NCBI GenBank assembly: GCA_965200175.1 | Contig: OZ241345.1 | Location: 3,534,001 to 3,598,000 of the forward strand | Source: Azophilus sp026709365 | Lineage (GTDB): Bacteria; Pseudomonadota; Gammaproteobacteria; Pseudomonadales; Azotimanducaceae | Reading direction: 5' to 3' | Length of the DNA stretch: 64,000 nt | Shown: positions 16,752 through 24,686 of the stretch, one piece after another | Layout: each line of letters starts with the position of its first letter | How positions within the stretch are numbered: position 1 is the stretch's first letter | Program-made: the position numbers and the translations under genes | The notes under the pieces: generated by a model | What the model was told of the DNA's origin: nothing | The model's database searches: none | The model's input: only the letters and a program-made list of their open reading frames with translations

Positions 16752-17782
16752 GATGCGTCGTCAGCGCGGTCCATCATGCGGCTGACCCGCGCCAACTCGT
16801 CCAGCCGCTCCTTGGCCAGCCCTGCGGCGATGGCATCCTGCGCCATCTCGACGCCGGCGGCGTGGTCGAGGGCGACCCCAGCGGCGTAGATGGCGGCGCC
16901 GGCGTTCAAGGCGACGATGTCGGCCGCGGCCGAATCCGGCCGGGTCAGGGATTCACGGACCAGCGACAGGCTGGACTCGGTGGAGTCCGCGCGCAGCCCG
17001 GCGGCATCGCGGCGGTTTAGCCCAAAGTCCTCGGGAACCACTTCGTAGCGCTCAATGCGGCCGCCCTTGAGCTCGCACACTTGGCTTGGGCCGTCTATCG
17101 CCAGCTCATCCAGCCCATCGGCATGGACGATGAGCACCTGCTCGCTGCCGAGCCGCTGGGCCACCTCCGCCAGCGGACGCAACCAATCGGGGCTGAACAC
17201 GCCGATCACCTGGCGGCGGGCGCCCGCCGGATTGGTGAGCGGCCCGAGCACGTTCATCAAGGTGCGGAAGCCGAGCGCCTGGCGCACCGGCGCTGCGTGG
17301 CGCATGGCGCCGTGGTGGCGCTGGGCGAACAAAAAGCCGATGCCGATCTCGCGAATGCAGCGGGCGATCTGCGCAGGGGTCAACGCCAGGTTCACGCCCG
17401 CGGCTTCGAGCACGTCGGCGCTGCCGCTGAAACCGGTCATCCGGCGGTTGCCGTGCTTGGCGACCCGCGCCCCGGCGGCGGCGGCCACGAAGCCGGCGGC
17501 GGTGGAGATGTTGAAGAGCTTGGCGCCGCTGCCGCCGGTGCCGCAGGTATCGACCAGATGCTCGGCCTCCACCTCCACCCGTAGCGAAAGCGCCCGCATG
17601 GCCTCGGCGGCGCCCGCCACTTCGGCGGGGGTCTCGCCCTTCATGCGCAACGCCGTCAGCAGGGCGCCGGTTTGCGCCGGCGCGGCGTCGCCCGACATCA
17701 CTTGCCGAAACACGGCGTTGGCGTCCTCCTGGCTGAGCGAGTGCCCCGCCACCAGTGCCGCTAAGGCGGTTTGCATGTCCAT
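16748..17782 (-). CDS. trpD: anthranilate phosphoribosyltransferase
   Basis: 344 residues from MDMQTALAALVAG (ATG 17782), the normal size of stand-alone TrpD. It transfers phosphoribose from PRPP to anthranilate. The PRPP loop DTCGTGGSGAKLFNIST, the KHGNRRMTGFSGSADVLEA block and NVLGPLTNPA are conserved. The frame is open upstream into trpG, but nothing there matches the family. The gene starts 4 bp after trpG ends and is coupled to trpC. Confidence 0.96.
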   Translation of the reverse strand: MDMQTALAALVAGHSLSQEDANAVFRQVMSGDAAPAQTGALLTALRMKGETPAEVAGAAEAMRALSLRVEVEAEHLVDTCGTGGSGAKLFNISTAAGFVAAAAGARVAKHGNRRMTGFSGSADVLEAAGVNLALTPAQIARCIREIGIGFLFAQRHHGAMRHAAPVRQALGFRTLMNVLGPLTNPAGARRQVIGVFSPDWLRPLAEVAQRLGSEQVLIVHADGLDELAIDGPSQVCELKGGRIERYEVVPEDFGLNRRDAAGLRADSTESSLSLVRESLTRPDSAAADIVALNAGAAIYAAGVALDHAAGVEMAQDAIAAGLAKERLDELARVSRMMDRADDAS

Positions 17783-17786
17783 GCCT

Positions 17787-18379
<593 letters not shown>

Positions 18380-18393
18380 GGGTTGGCGTCCTT

Positions 18394-19185
18394 TCAGTTC
18401 AGGCGGCGCTCCAAGCGGGCGAGCATCTCCTGGGCGGTCTTCAGCTCGCGCAGGATCTCCTCTCGGCCGGGCGGCGTTTCCAGCTCGCGCAGGCGTTCCT
18501 GCTTGGCCTCGTCCAAGTTGTTCAACACCACGGCGATGAACAGGTTGATCACCACGAAGGTGCCCAGCACCACGAAGCTCACGAAGTAAGCCCAAGCCCA
18601 GCTGTGGGTGGCCATGGCGGCGTACATGATGTCGGTCCAATCCTCCAGCGTCACGATGCGAAACAAGGACAGCAGCGAGATGCCCAAGGTCCGCCAATGG
18701 GTGGGGTCCACCTCGTGGAACAGATGGTAGCCCGCCACCCCGTAAACGTAGAAGATGATCGACATCAGCATGATCACATGGCCCATGCTCGGTATGGAGC
18801 GAACCAGGGTGGCCACGATCAGGCGCAGCTCCGGCAGGGCCGAGACCAGCCGCAGCACCCGCAGCAGGCGGGCCAGCCGGGCCAGCGTGGCCAACTCCCC
18901 GGTCGCCGGCAGCAGGCTGATGACGACGATGGTGAAGTCGAAGACGTTCCAGCCGTCCTTGAAGTAGCGGCTCGGATGGGGATGCTCCGCGCCGATCTTG
19001 ATGGCGGCTTCAACGACGAAGATCGCCAGGAAGAGCTTGTTCAAGGCGAACAGCAGAACCGGATGCGCCTCGCGGATGGCCTGCGAGGTGTCCAAGCCGA
19101 TGACCACGCCGTTGGCGATGATGACCGCCGTGATGCCGTGCTGAAACCAGCCGCTGTCGGTGATGCGGCGCAGGAGGGCGATCAC
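18394..19185 (-). CDS. voltage-gated cation channel of the bacterial Nav/Cav fold
   Basis: 263 residues, one six-helix subunit of a tetrameric channel. S1-S3 lie in the first ~95 residues. S4 carries arginines every third residue (R103, R106, R109, R112). S5, the pore helix and S6 follow, then a C-terminal coiled coil (REEILRELKTAQEMLARL). The selectivity filter is TLEDWTD (residues 179-185, DNA 18631-18651), in place of TLESWSM/TLESWAS in the well-studied sodium channels. Extra acidic residues at the second and seventh positions resemble the engineered calcium-selective CavAb filter, so Ca2+ permeation is possible. The GTG start at 19185 overlaps the trpE stop (GTGA). The frame is open further upstream, but that part lies in trpE. 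A role within tryptophan synthesis is not known. Confidence 0.9.
   Translation of the reverse strand: MIALLRRITDSGWFQHGITAVIIANGVVIGLDTSQAIREAHPVLLFALNKLFLAIFVVEAAIKIGAEHPHPSRYFKDGWNVFDFTIVVISLLPATGELATLARLARLLRVLRLVSALPELRLIVATLVRSIPSMGHVIMLMSIIFYVYGVAGYHLFHEVDPTHWRTLGISLLSLFRIVTLEDWTDIMYAAMATHSWAWAYFVSFVVLGTFVVINLFIAVVLNNLDEAKQERLRELETPPGREEILRELKTAQEMLARLERRLN
18631..18651 (-). other. codons for the channel selectivity filter TLEDWTD
   Basis: Seven codons read on the minus strand as T-L-E-D-W-T-D, preceded by FRIV and followed by IMY. They occupy the pore loop between S5 and S6, the site that determines ion choice in this family. Confidence 0.85.
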
Positions 19186-20675
19186 GGCGTCCGCTCCGCA
19201 ACCTTCAGCCCCGTCTCCGCCATGGCGGCGGCGCGGAAGATGGCCCGGCCCTTGTTCATGCTCTCCTTCCACTCCAAGCGCGGGCTGGAATCGGCGACGA
19301 TGCCGCCGCCGGCCTCAATGTAGAGGGTGCCGTCCTTCACCACCGCGGTGCGGATGGCGATGGCCGTGTCCATGTTGCCGTTCCAGCCGAGATAGCCCAC
19401 CGCCCCGCCGTAGATGCCCCGCTTGACGGGCTCCAGCTCATCGATGATCTCCATGGCGCGGATTTTCGGAGCGCCGGACAGGGTGCCCACCGGCAGCGTC
19501 GCCCGCAGCACGTCCATGGCCGACTTGCCGGCCTTGAGCCTGCCGGTGACGTTGCTGGACAGGTGCATGACGTGGGAGTAGCGCTCGATGGCGAACTTCT
19601 CGGTCACCTGAACCGAGCCGATCTCCGCCACCCGGCCCACGTCGTTGCGGCCGAGGTCGATCAGCATCAAGTGCTCCGCGATCTCCTTGGGATCGTTGGC
19701 CAGCTCCTGCTCCATGGCTTGATCCTCCTCCGGCGTGCGGCCCCGCCGCCGGGTGCCGGCCAAGGGCCGGTTAATGACCGTGCCGTCCTCCAGGCGGGCG
19801 AGGATCTCCGGCGAGGAGCTGACGATTTGAAAGTCCTTAAGGTCCATGAAGTACATGTAGGGCGAGGGGTTGAGGTGGCGCAGCGCCCGGTACAGGTTGA
19901 TCGGGTCCGCGCCGAAGGGAATGGACATGCGCTGCGCGAGCACCACCTGCATCACGTCGCCGGCTTGGGTGTAGTCGCGGATCTTCTCCACCGCCGCCTT
20001 GAACGGCGCCTCGCCGAACTCGGAGACGAAGTCGCTTTCGCGCACTTCGGCGTTGGCGCCGCTCTCGGCGATGGGCGGCACCGCGCCCTTGAGTTTGCGG
20101 GCCAAGGCGTTCAAGCGTTCCAAGGTGCGTTCGCGGATGCCCGGTTCGCTCGGATCCACTAGGCTGATCAACTGCATGCTCGCCTTCAGGTTGTCGAAGA
20201 TGAGCAGCTCCTCCGAGGCCATCAACACGATGTCCGGGGTGCCGACCGGGTCCGGGGGGGCGCTGTCGGCGAGCCGCTTTTCGATGTAGCGAACGCAGTC
20301 GTAGCCGAAGTAGCCCACCAAGCCCCCGTGGAACCTCGGCAGGCCCGGCGCCGGGGCGACCCGGTATCGGGCTTGGAAGGCTTCGACGAAGGCCAGCGGA
20401 TCCTCCACCTCGGCCCGCTCCACGCATTCGCCGTCGGTGATGACCTCCACCCGGTGGCCGGACGCCTTGAGCACGGTGCGCGCCGGCAGGCCGATGATCG
20501 AGTAGCGCCCCCAGGTCTCCCCGCCGTGGGCCGACTCCAGCAGATAGGACCAAGGCCCCCGGGCGATCTTCAGGTAGGCGGACAGCGGCGTGTCCAAGTC
20601 GGCCAATATCTCCAGCGCCAGCGGCACCCGGTTGTATCCTTGGGCGGCCAGTTTCGCCAAGTCTTCAGCGGTCAT
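19182..20675 (-). CDS. trpE: anthranilate synthase component I
   Basis: 497 residues. It makes anthranilate from chorismate with ammonia from TrpG. The chorismate-binding half has VMQVVLAQRMSIPF, SPYMYFMDLKDFQIV, SSPEILARL, LIDLGRNDVGRV, and the C-terminal GAPKIRAMEIIDELE and YIEAGGGIVADS. The N-terminal part has TPLSAYLKI and YLLES, elements of the tryptophan feedback site. It is first in the trp block and its TGA overlaps the channel start. Confidence 0.96.
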   Translation of the reverse strand: MTAEDLAKLAAQGYNRVPLALEILADLDTPLSAYLKIARGPWSYLLESAHGGETWGRYSIIGLPARTVLKASGHRVEVITDGECVERAEVEDPLAFVEAFQARYRVAPAPGLPRFHGGLVGYFGYDCVRYIEKRLADSAPPDPVGTPDIVLMASEELLIFDNLKASMQLISLVDPSEPGIRERTLERLNALARKLKGAVPPIAESGANAEVRESDFVSEFGEAPFKAAVEKIRDYTQAGDVMQVVLAQRMSIPFGADPINLYRALRHLNPSPYMYFMDLKDFQIVSSSPEILARLEDGTVINRPLAGTRRRGRTPEEDQAMEQELANDPKEIAEHLMLIDLGRNDVGRVAEIGSVQVTEKFAIERYSHVMHLSSNVTGRLKAGKSAMDVLRATLPVGTLSGAPKIRAMEIIDELEPVKRGIYGGAVGYLGWNGNMDTAIAIRTAVVKDGTLYIEAGGGIVADSSPRLEWKESMNKGRAIFRAAAMAETGLKVAERTP

Positions 20676-20936
20676 GGGCAGGTCTCGTGAGTGGTTGGAT
20701 TCGCCGGCCGGGATTGGGGCGGGCGTCGGGGCGCTGCGGGGCGTTTAGGATCGCCAACCAGACTCGGCGCGGCCTTCACCGGCCAGCGCCCGGCGGGTCC
20801 GCAGGTTGGCGCTGCGAATCAGGTTGCTGACGCTGCATCGAGTCTTCATGGCAGGAACCACTCATTGGTGTTGGCAACGATTCACCAAGAGGAGTCGGCG
20901 GCGGACCCTTGGCTTACCCAGTTGCCGGGCGGCAGG
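20676..20936. other. gph-trpE intergenic region, no gene assigned
   Basis: 261 bp upstream of trpE on the minus strand. A 34-codon frame starts at an ATG in the middle of the interval and has a single Trp near its end (SGWRS). Without tandem Trp codons or an evident terminator/antiterminator pair it is not a convincing trp leader. No other feature was seen. Confidence 0.45.
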
Positions 20937-21605
20937 TTAAAGCAGGTCCCGGAAGGTTTCAATAACCGCATCAGCCCCCAAGTCCGCCGCCGCCACGCCC
21001 TGGCGGTAGCCGTAGGCGACGCAGGCCACCGCGCAGCCGACCGCCCGGGCGCAGCCCACGTCGGCCAGGGAGTCGCCCACGAACAGCACCTCGTCCACCC
21101 CGAGGCCCAGCGCTTCGCAAGCCGCCAGGGCCGGGTCCGGCGCAGGCTTCAGGCGGGGGGTGGTGTCGCCCGCCACGACGGCGTCGAAGCGATCGGCGAA
21201 GCCAATCTCGGCCAGCAGCTTGTGGGTGAATTCGCCGCGCTTGTTGGTCACCACCGCCAGCTTGGCGCCCCGTCCGGCGAGGGCGGCGAGGGTTTCCTCC
21301 ACGTCCGCATAAGGTGCGCTCTCGACCGCGATGTGGTTGCGATAGCAATCAAGGAAGCTCTCCAGCATGGCATCCAAGGCATCAGCCGGGGCGCCTTGGT
21401 GCGCCAGCGCCCGCTCCAAGGCTCTGCGGGCGCCCTGTCCCACCCAGTTGCGCGCCACCGCCAACTCCACGCTCTTGAGCCCGAATTCGGCCAGCGCGTG
21501 GTTCAGGGCGAAGGTCAGGTCCGGGGCGGTGTCGATGAGGGTGCCGTCGAGGTCGAAGAGATAGCCCGCGTAGCGGCGAAACTTCCCTGCACCGCGCTTC
21601 AGCAT
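20937..21605 (-). CDS. gph: phosphoglycolate phosphatase
   Basis: 222 residues. The HAD nucleophile motif FDLDGTLIDTAPDL is near residue 18, VVTNKRGEF is motif II, LKPAPDPALAACE is motif III and FVGDSLADVGCARA is motif IV, with a helical cap between. It clears 2-phosphoglycolate formed from DNA repair or oxygenation. The ATG overlaps the rpe stop by 7 nt (ATGCTGA). The order rpe-gph-trpE is common in pseudomonad-like gammaproteobacteria. Confidence 0.92.
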   Translation of the reverse strand: MLKRGAGKFRRYAGYLFDLDGTLIDTAPDLTFALNHALAEFGLKSVELAVARNWVGQGARRALERALAHQGAPADALDAMLESFLDCYRNHIAVESAPYADVEETLAALAGRGAKLAVVTNKRGEFTHKLLAEIGFADRFDAVVAGDTTPRLKPAPDPALAACEALGLGVDEVLFVGDSLADVGCARAVGCAVACVAYGYRQGVAAADLGADAVIETFRDLL

Positions 21606-22306
21606 GCTGATGCCTTGCGCAGCTCCTCGCGCATGGCGGCGATGGTGGCGGCGTAGTCCTGGGCGCCAAAGATGGCGCTGCCCGCGACGAAGGTGTCGGC
21701 CCCGGCCACCGCCGCTTGGGCGATGTTGGCCACCTTGATGCCGCCGTCGATCTCCAGGCGGACCGGCCGCCCGGCGGCGCCGATGCGCCGCCGCGCCTCG
21801 GCCAGCTTGCCGAGGCTCGATTCGATGAAGGCTTGGCCACCGAAGCCTGGATTGACGGACATGACCAGCGCCAAGTCAATGAGCTCGGCCACCTCGTCGA
21901 GCGCCTGCACGGGGGTCGCCGGATTGAACACCAGCCCCGCTTGGGCGCCGCCGTCCCGGATCAGGCTCAAGGTGCGGTGCAGATGCTCGGTGCTCTCCGG
22001 GTGGACGCTGATCAGGCTGGCGCCGGCCTCCAAGAAGTCGCCGATCAGCCGGTCCACGGGCTTGACCATCAGATGGACGTCAAAGAAGCAGTCAAAGCCC
22101 GCCCGGCGCAACGAGGCAAGCACCAGCGGGCCGACGGTCAGGTTGGGGACATAGTGGTTGTCCATGACGTCGAAGTGAATGGCATCCGCCCCGGCTTCGA
22201 GCACGGCCTCGATCTCCGCACCAAGCCGGGAGAAGTCCGCAGCGAGAATGGACGGCGCGATCCAGTGGTCCAGAGGGGGCTGGCCGCTGTTTTCTTGCAT
22301 GTCCAT
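21599..22306 (-). CDS. rpe: ribulose-phosphate 3-epimerase
   Basis: 235 residues from ATG 22306, or 233 from the second Met at 22300. It interconverts ribulose 5-phosphate and xylulose 5-phosphate. Landmarks: IAPSILAADFSRLG, AIHFDVMDNHYVPNLTVGP, the metal-ligand H in DVHLMV, MSVNPGFGGQAFI and EIDGGIKVANI. The frame is open upstream into unrelated DNA with 13-bp tandem repeats, so I start at the domain. It is the first gene of the rpe-gph-trp block. Confidence 0.93.
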   Translation of the reverse strand: MDMQENSGQPPLDHWIAPSILAADFSRLGAEIEAVLEAGADAIHFDVMDNHYVPNLTVGPLVLASLRRAGFDCFFDVHLMVKPVDRLIGDFLEAGASLISVHPESTEHLHRTLSLIRDGGAQAGLVFNPATPVQALDEVAELIDLALVMSVNPGFGGQAFIESSLGKLAEARRRIGAAGRPVRLEIDGGIKVANIAQAAVAGADTFVAGSAIFGAQDYAATIAAMREELRKASAC

Positions 22307-22320
22307 AAGGTACCACATCC

Positions 22321-22359
22321 ATTGCGAGCCTTCATTGCGAGCCTTCATTGCGAGCCTTA
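22321..22359. repeat. three tandem copies of a 13-bp unit
   Basis: The unit ATTGCGAGCCTTC is repeated three times without interruption (last base A in the third copy), 15 bp upstream of the rpe start. Confidence 0.9.
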
Positions 22360-22482
22360 GGACGTTAAATTGGATGACGGTCTCCAGCAGGGCGGGCAGT
22401 TCATCGGCCAGCAGGACGGCGCGGCCGTCGCTGCGGTTTTGCGAATGGTGGCCGCGCAGTCGGCGAATGACGGAGTTGCGCG

Positions 22483-22679
22483 CTAGGGAATCAGCTTGAT
22501 GGCCGCGACCGCCAATACGGCGATGCCTAGCGCTCGCGTTGTCATGCTGTTGAGTACGTCGGTCTTGAGTTCCGCCAGTGCCGCCTTGAGGTCGGCCTTG
22601 GTGGCCAGGTCGCCTTGGGCGCTTTGAACCACGGCGGCGACCGTTTACGCCTGCTCGCGCTCGAAGCCGCAACGCTCAA
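22483..22679 (-). pseudogene. 3' remnant of a DUF1640-like coiled-coil membrane protein
   Basis: The minus-strand frame reads VVQSAQGDLATKADLKAALAE, then KTDVL and a hydrophobic C-terminal helix ending AAIKLIP before the stop at 22483. The motif DLATKADLKAALAELK plus a final membrane anchor is typical of DUF1640/CCDC90-like proteins. An in-frame TAA at 22645-22647 separates this from a short upstream stretch (GFEREQA). A GTG at 22632 could start a 49-residue product. I infer a decayed gene whose 5' half is missing. Confidence 0.55.
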
Positions 22680-23339
22680 TTAGGCAAGGCGCTCACGCAA
22701 CGCCTCAAGCTGTTCCGCCGAGCCGATGTCGGTCCAGAAGCCGCGCCAAAGCTGGCCGGTGACGGCGCCTTCGGCAACCGCCTTGAAGTAGGGGCCGCTC
22801 AGCGAGAAGGGCACCGCCTCGCATCCGTCGAGCAGCCGCGGATGGATGAGCGCCAAGCCGCAGAACACGAAGCTGTCGCCGCGGCCCGTGAGCCGCTCGC
22901 CGTCCCATTCAAAGTCGCCCCGCTGGCGGAACGGCGGGGTGGGCGTCAACAGCATGTGGACCAGCGCGTCATCGCCCAGCCGACGGGCGAATTGATCGAA
23001 GGGGAAGTCCGTGTAGATGTCGCCCAGCAGCAGCCAGAAGGGGTCATCGCCCAGCAGAGGCAGGGCTTGGACCACGCCGCCGCCGGTCTCCAGCAGCACC
23101 GGCTCGCGGCTGTAGTACACGCTCAGGCCGAAGGCCGCGCCGTCGCCGACGCAGGCTTCAATCTGCTCGCCCAAGTGATGCAGGTTGATCACCACCTCGG
23201 TGACGCCGGCGCTTGCCAGCCAACCGAGTTGATGGCAGATGAGCGGCATACCGCCCACCGCCATCATCGCCTTGGGGCGATGGTCGGTCAGCGGCTTGAG
23301 CCTCGTGCCCTGGCCGGCGGCCAGAATCATGGCCTTCAT
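22680..23339 (-). CDS. murU: N-acetylmuramate-1-phosphate uridylyltransferase
   Basis: 219 residues of the NTP-transferase fold, starting MKAMILAAGQGTRLKPLTDHRPKA with the G-x-G-T-R-x(9)-K nucleotide signature, and a metal-binding LLLGDIYTDF. MurU makes UDP-MurNAc from MurNAc-1-phosphate in the recycling path found in pseudomonads, bypassing fosfomycin-sensitive steps. The call over other sugar uridylyltransferases rests on its size and on the 4-nt overlap with amgK upstream, its known partner. Confidence 0.88.
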   Translation of the reverse strand: MKAMILAAGQGTRLKPLTDHRPKAMMAVGGMPLICHQLGWLASAGVTEVVINLHHLGEQIEACVGDGAAFGLSVYYSREPVLLETGGGVVQALPLLGDDPFWLLLGDIYTDFPFDQFARRLGDDALVHMLLTPTPPFRQRGDFEWDGERLTGRGDSFVFCGLALIHPRLLDGCEAVPFSLSGPYFKAVAEGAVTGQLWRGFWTDIGSAEQLEALRERLA

Positions 23340-24409
23340 GGCGCACCGGCCTTCAAGGCTGCGGCCGCGCGGCCTTCAAGCCGTTCAAGCCAAGCCGACA
23401 AATGGCGGCTCTCGGCATAGGCGCCGACGATTCGACGCATGGCCGCCAGCACCGGGGGAATGTGGCCGAGGTGGCTGGCCTTGCCGTCCCGCAGCCACAG
23501 GCGGGCGAAGATGCCGACCGCCTTGAACTGGCGCTGCAGGCCGGTGAGGTCCAGGGCGCGGGCAAGGGCCGGCTCCGTGAAGCCGAAGCGCGACTGAACC
23601 CGGTAGCGCTCCTGCCAGTGGCGCAGGGCCGCCTCCGCAAAGCTGTGGTAGCAGTCCCAGAGCAGGCAGGCCAGATCGTAGGTGGCCGGGCCGATTAGGG
23701 CGTCCTGGAAATCGACCAGCCCCAAGCGTCCTTGGCTGTCGAGCAGCAGGTTGCGGCAGTGGTAGTCCCGGTGGATCAGGCACTGCGGCTGGCCGAGCGC
23801 GTTGTCGATCAGCGCCTCAAAGGCGCTGCGCGCGCCGGGATCGGCGGCTTCGCCGAGCCAGCGCCCTAGGAACCACTCGCTGAAGATGCCGAGCTCGTCG
23901 CGCAGCCGGGTTTCGTCATAGGGCGCAACCGCTGGGGCCTCGACGGCCTGGATGCGCACCAGATTGGCGATGGCCAGCTCAACGGCGCGGCCCTCGTCCG
24001 GTCCGCCGTAGGCCTCCTCCAAGTGCCGCTCGCCAAGGTCGCTCAGCAGAAAATAGCCCGATTCGGCGTCCATGGCGATGATCTCGGGCACCGGCAGCCC
24101 AGCGCCGCTGAACAAGCGCTGCATGGCCACAAAGGCGTCATTGCGCTCCTGCGCCGGCGGCGAGGCCATCACCACGGCAGACGCCAAGGGACGCTCCGCC
24201 GTCCTAGGCCCATCCTCAAGCCGGGAGCTTGGTTCGGGGGGAAAGGAGTTTCGCGCCAGCGAAACTCCAACGCGGCCGTCAGGCCGCGCAGGGGCTGCCG
24301 TCCAGATGCGGTGGAAACGCCGGTGGCTCGCCTCCACCCGCAGGGGCGCGACCTCCTCGATTGGAGCGCCGAGGCTCGCCGCCACCCAAGCCGCCAAGTC
24401 AGGGTCCAT
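23336..24409 (-). CDS. amgK: anomeric MurNAc/GlcNAc kinase AmgK with a repeat-derived insertion
   Basis: 357 residues of the aminoglycoside-phosphotransferase fold. The catalytic loop is CLIHRDYHCRNLLLD and the metal-binding DFQDALIGPATYDLACLL. AmgK phosphorylates MurNAc and GlcNAc at C1, feeding MurU. The N-terminal lobe (EVAPLRVEASHRRFHRIW) is split from ASAVVMASPPAQERNDAF by about 37 extra residues (roughly 40-76). This block contains the translated family A repeat (RPDGRVGVSLARNSF). The reading frame survives. The insertion falls between the first strands of the nucleotide-binding lobe, where family members have a short turn, so the protein may still fold. It is divergent from lptD. Confidence 0.9.
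   Translation of the reverse strand: MDPDLAAWVAASLGAPIEEVAPLRVEASHRRFHRIWTAAPARPDGRVGVSLARNSFPPEPSSRLEDGPRTAERPLASAVVMASPPAQERNDAFVAMQRLFSGAGLPVPEIIAMDAESGYFLLSDLGERHLEEAYGGPDEGRAVELAIANLVRIQAVEAPAVAPYDETRLRDELGIFSEWFLGRWLGEAADPGARSAFEALIDNALGQPQCLIHRDYHCRNLLLDSQGRLGLVDFQDALIGPATYDLACLLWDCYHSFAEAALRHWQERYRVQSRFGFTEPALARALDLTGLQRQFKAVGIFARLWLRDGKASHLGHIPPVLAAMRRIVGAYAESRHLSAWLERLEGRAAAALKAGAP
24245..24288 (+). repeat. family A two-hairpin repeat, copy 3, inside amgK
   Basis: Hairpin 1 is GGAGTTTCGC-gcca-GCGAAACTCC (24245-24268). Hairpin 2 is CGCGGCC-gtca-GGCCGCG (24271-24288). It lies wholly within the amgK coding sequence and keeps the frame open. Confidence 0.85.
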
Positions 24410-24499
24410 GGCCCGATGGTATCATCGGCCCATCAAGTCCCGTTCGCACGGCGCTGCGCTGATTCAAGATGGAAAAGATGCTGCAAGAGACCCAAGGAG

Positions 24500-24660
24500 C
24501 AGCCGGGGAGCGCGAGGGGGCCGCCCCTCGGATGGAGCAAATAGCGATTCTCCTGGCGGAAGGTGCATGCCGGGCGCCCAATCGAGGGTGGAAACTCGCT
24601 CCGGGGATGCGCGGGGTTCGGGCGGTTACTCACGGAGTGAGGGCGTCCCGCCCTCGGACG
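24500..24660 (-). repeat. family B intergenic repeat, copy 1
   Basis: Contains (minus strand) CCCTCGATTGGGCGC, then a stretch with CTTCCGCC and TTTGCTCCATCCGAG, closely matching 38205-38265, plus GAGGGCGTCCCGCCCTC at about 24643-24658. It lies between the divergent amgK and lptD starts. Other copies are at 38190 and 56456. Confidence 0.65.
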
Positions 24661-24686
24661 GCGCGCAGCGCCGTTGGCTGTCGAAG

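Noticed and set aside
20676..20936. Possible trp leader peptide and attenuator upstream of trpE
   Set aside because: The only ATG frame has a single Trp codon and no clear terminator/antiterminator pair follows.
22321..22359. CRISPR array
   Set aside because: The 13-bp units are contiguous, with no spacers; the same holds for the 10-bp repeats at 63345.
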